Part shown: positions 63,348 to 64,000 of the stretch, piece after piece
Position numbering within the stretch: the stretch's first letter is position 1
How the letters are laid out: each line of letters starts with the position of its first letter
DNA from: CAVVEC01 sp963747105
GTDB taxonomy: Bacteria > Acidobacteriota > Terriglobia > Terriglobales > Acidobacteriaceae
Assembly: GCA_963747105.1 (NCBI GenBank)
Contig: CAVVEC010000005.1
Span: 62,001 to 126,000 of the forward strand
Direction of reading: 5' to 3'
DNA: 64,000 nt
Program-made: the position numbers and the translations under genes
The notes under the pieces: generated by a model
Told to the model about the DNA's origin: nothing
Databases searched by the model: none
The model's input: only the letters and a program-made list of their open reading frames with translations

Positions 63348-64000
63348 TTACACATCTCTCGTCTCCGGCCCCGCAGCGGAGACCGAATCCGGGGCCGGTG
63401 GAGCGAGCGTTTTTCTGAACCAAAGCACCGCGGCTTCGCCCCGCTTCTGGTCGATAGGATCCATGTCACGGACATGACTCAGAGGATTCCGGTAGTTCTT
63501 CAGAGCCAAGGCGTGTGACTTGAGGTCCTCACGACTACCGAAACGGTCCGCGAACAACACCCAATTCTTGTCGATGATCTTGTGATAGTCCATTAGGTCA
63601 ACGTATTGGAGTCGAATCAATGGATCGTCGATTCGTGCGACGATCTTGGACCGGTTACGCTCGCTGATTCTCTTTTTGACAGTCTCTTGCACATCGCTTG
63701 GCACGGTCGCCTTCCAGTAATCCGCGCCGACCCGGGACTCGAGAATCTCATGTACCGCGCGACGGAGCTTGACCTCAATTTCGTCGACGGCGAGCCGCGC
63801 CTGGTCGCGAGGCACCGACGCGCCGGAGTCGTAGATATCGCCCTCGCCGGTAACCCTCAATATTTCGGCCCAGATCAGTTCTCCCCTCTGTCGAAGAAAC
63901 TCGTCGTAATCGTCCCTCCAGATCGGTGACTCCGAGCCTGCTGGAATTAGGTGAGACTTTAGCGCTGCCTCGAATTGGGGGTTGTCGCCTGCTTGCCCCT
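63348..64000 (-). CDS. HEPN-domain (Swt1-like) protein, 5' end off window
   Basis: The frame stays open from the right edge (NPQFEAALKSHLIPAGSES, IWRDDYDEFLRQRGELIWAE) into the 170-residue part starting RVTGEGDIYDSGASVP. The C-terminal half has YRNPLSHVRDMDP; R-N-x3-H is the RX4-6H RNase motif of HEPN domains. The region VKKRISERNRSKI precedes it. It resembles the HEPN_Swt1 domain found in bacterial stress- and phage-response proteins. The N-terminal partner domain lies beyond the window, so the full role cannot be stated. Confidence 0.65.
   Translation of the reverse strand, partial: GQAGDNPQFEAALKSHLIPAGSESPIWRDDYDEFLRQRGELIWAEILRVTGEGDIYDSGASVPRDQARLAVDEIEVKLRRAVHEILESRVGADYWKATVPSDVQETVKKRISERNRSKIVARIDDPLIRLQYVDLMDYHKIIDKNWVLFADRFGSREDLKSHALALKNYRNPLSHVRDMDPIDQKRGEAAVLWFRKTLAPPAPDSVSAAGPETRDV

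Overview
The window looks like a stretch of chromosome from a soil-type Acidobacteriota (Terriglobia-like). It has moderately high GC, families of secreted FG-GAP, Ig-like and GloVer-repeat proteins, a tandem array of PF04185 phosphoesterases, an exopolysaccharide (EPS) locus headed by a NusG-like antiterminator, and a Tes/Mss-type radical SAM protein of the kind suspected of making membrane-spanning lipids in this phylum. The taxonomic assignment is inference from gene content only.

Region 1 (about 1-21.4 kb, all on the minus strand) is a surface-polysaccharide locus. In the direction of transcription it reads: Nudix hydrolase, GT4 glycosyltransferase, secreted clan GH-A hydrolase, a 540-base promoter/leader gap, UpxY-like antiterminator, Wza-type export protein, Wzz/GumC chain-length protein, Fis-type DNA-binding protein, a BY-kinase-like ATPase with a broken Walker A motif, undecaprenyl-phosphate sugar phosphotransferase, a one-module NRPS (truncated C, A, PCP, TE), Wzx flippase, O-antigen ligase/polymerase, GDP-mannose 3,5-epimerase-like enzyme, WecG/TagA glycosyltransferase, and then two alkaline-phosphatase-fold enzymes around a 64-residue membrane protein. 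The parts form a Wzx/Wzy-type pathway: phosphotransferase primes, glycosyltransferases extend, Wzx flips, Wzy/WaaL polymerises or ligates, Wzz and Wza control length and export. The NRPS may add an amino-acid decoration.

Region 2 (about 21.5-57.3 kb) is an island of predicted secreted proteins rich in paralogues. It holds six further GH-A hydrolases (seven in the window). Four of them carry a complete seven-bladed FG-GAP propeller inserted between the barrel and the C-terminal beta domain. Three copies of an uncharacterised secreted family lie here, two of them directly upstream of propeller-bearing hydrolases. There are also four tandem phosphoesterases, two Ig-like lipoproteins, an FG-GAP protein and a GloVer-repeat protein.

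Region 3 (57.6-64 kb) has a TMTC-like GT-C/TPR membrane protein, the radical SAM protein, a Phd/PIN toxin-antitoxin pair with a palindromic operator, and the edge of a HEPN-domain protein.

Several genes are broken by single-base indels (near 109, 381, 7147, 8247, 17116, 17225, 56595 and 62920). All but one read as one extra base, which suggests residual sequencing error rather than decay. Long antisense ORFs are common because of codon bias and were left out. No rRNA, tRNA, CRISPR array or insertion sequence was recognised.
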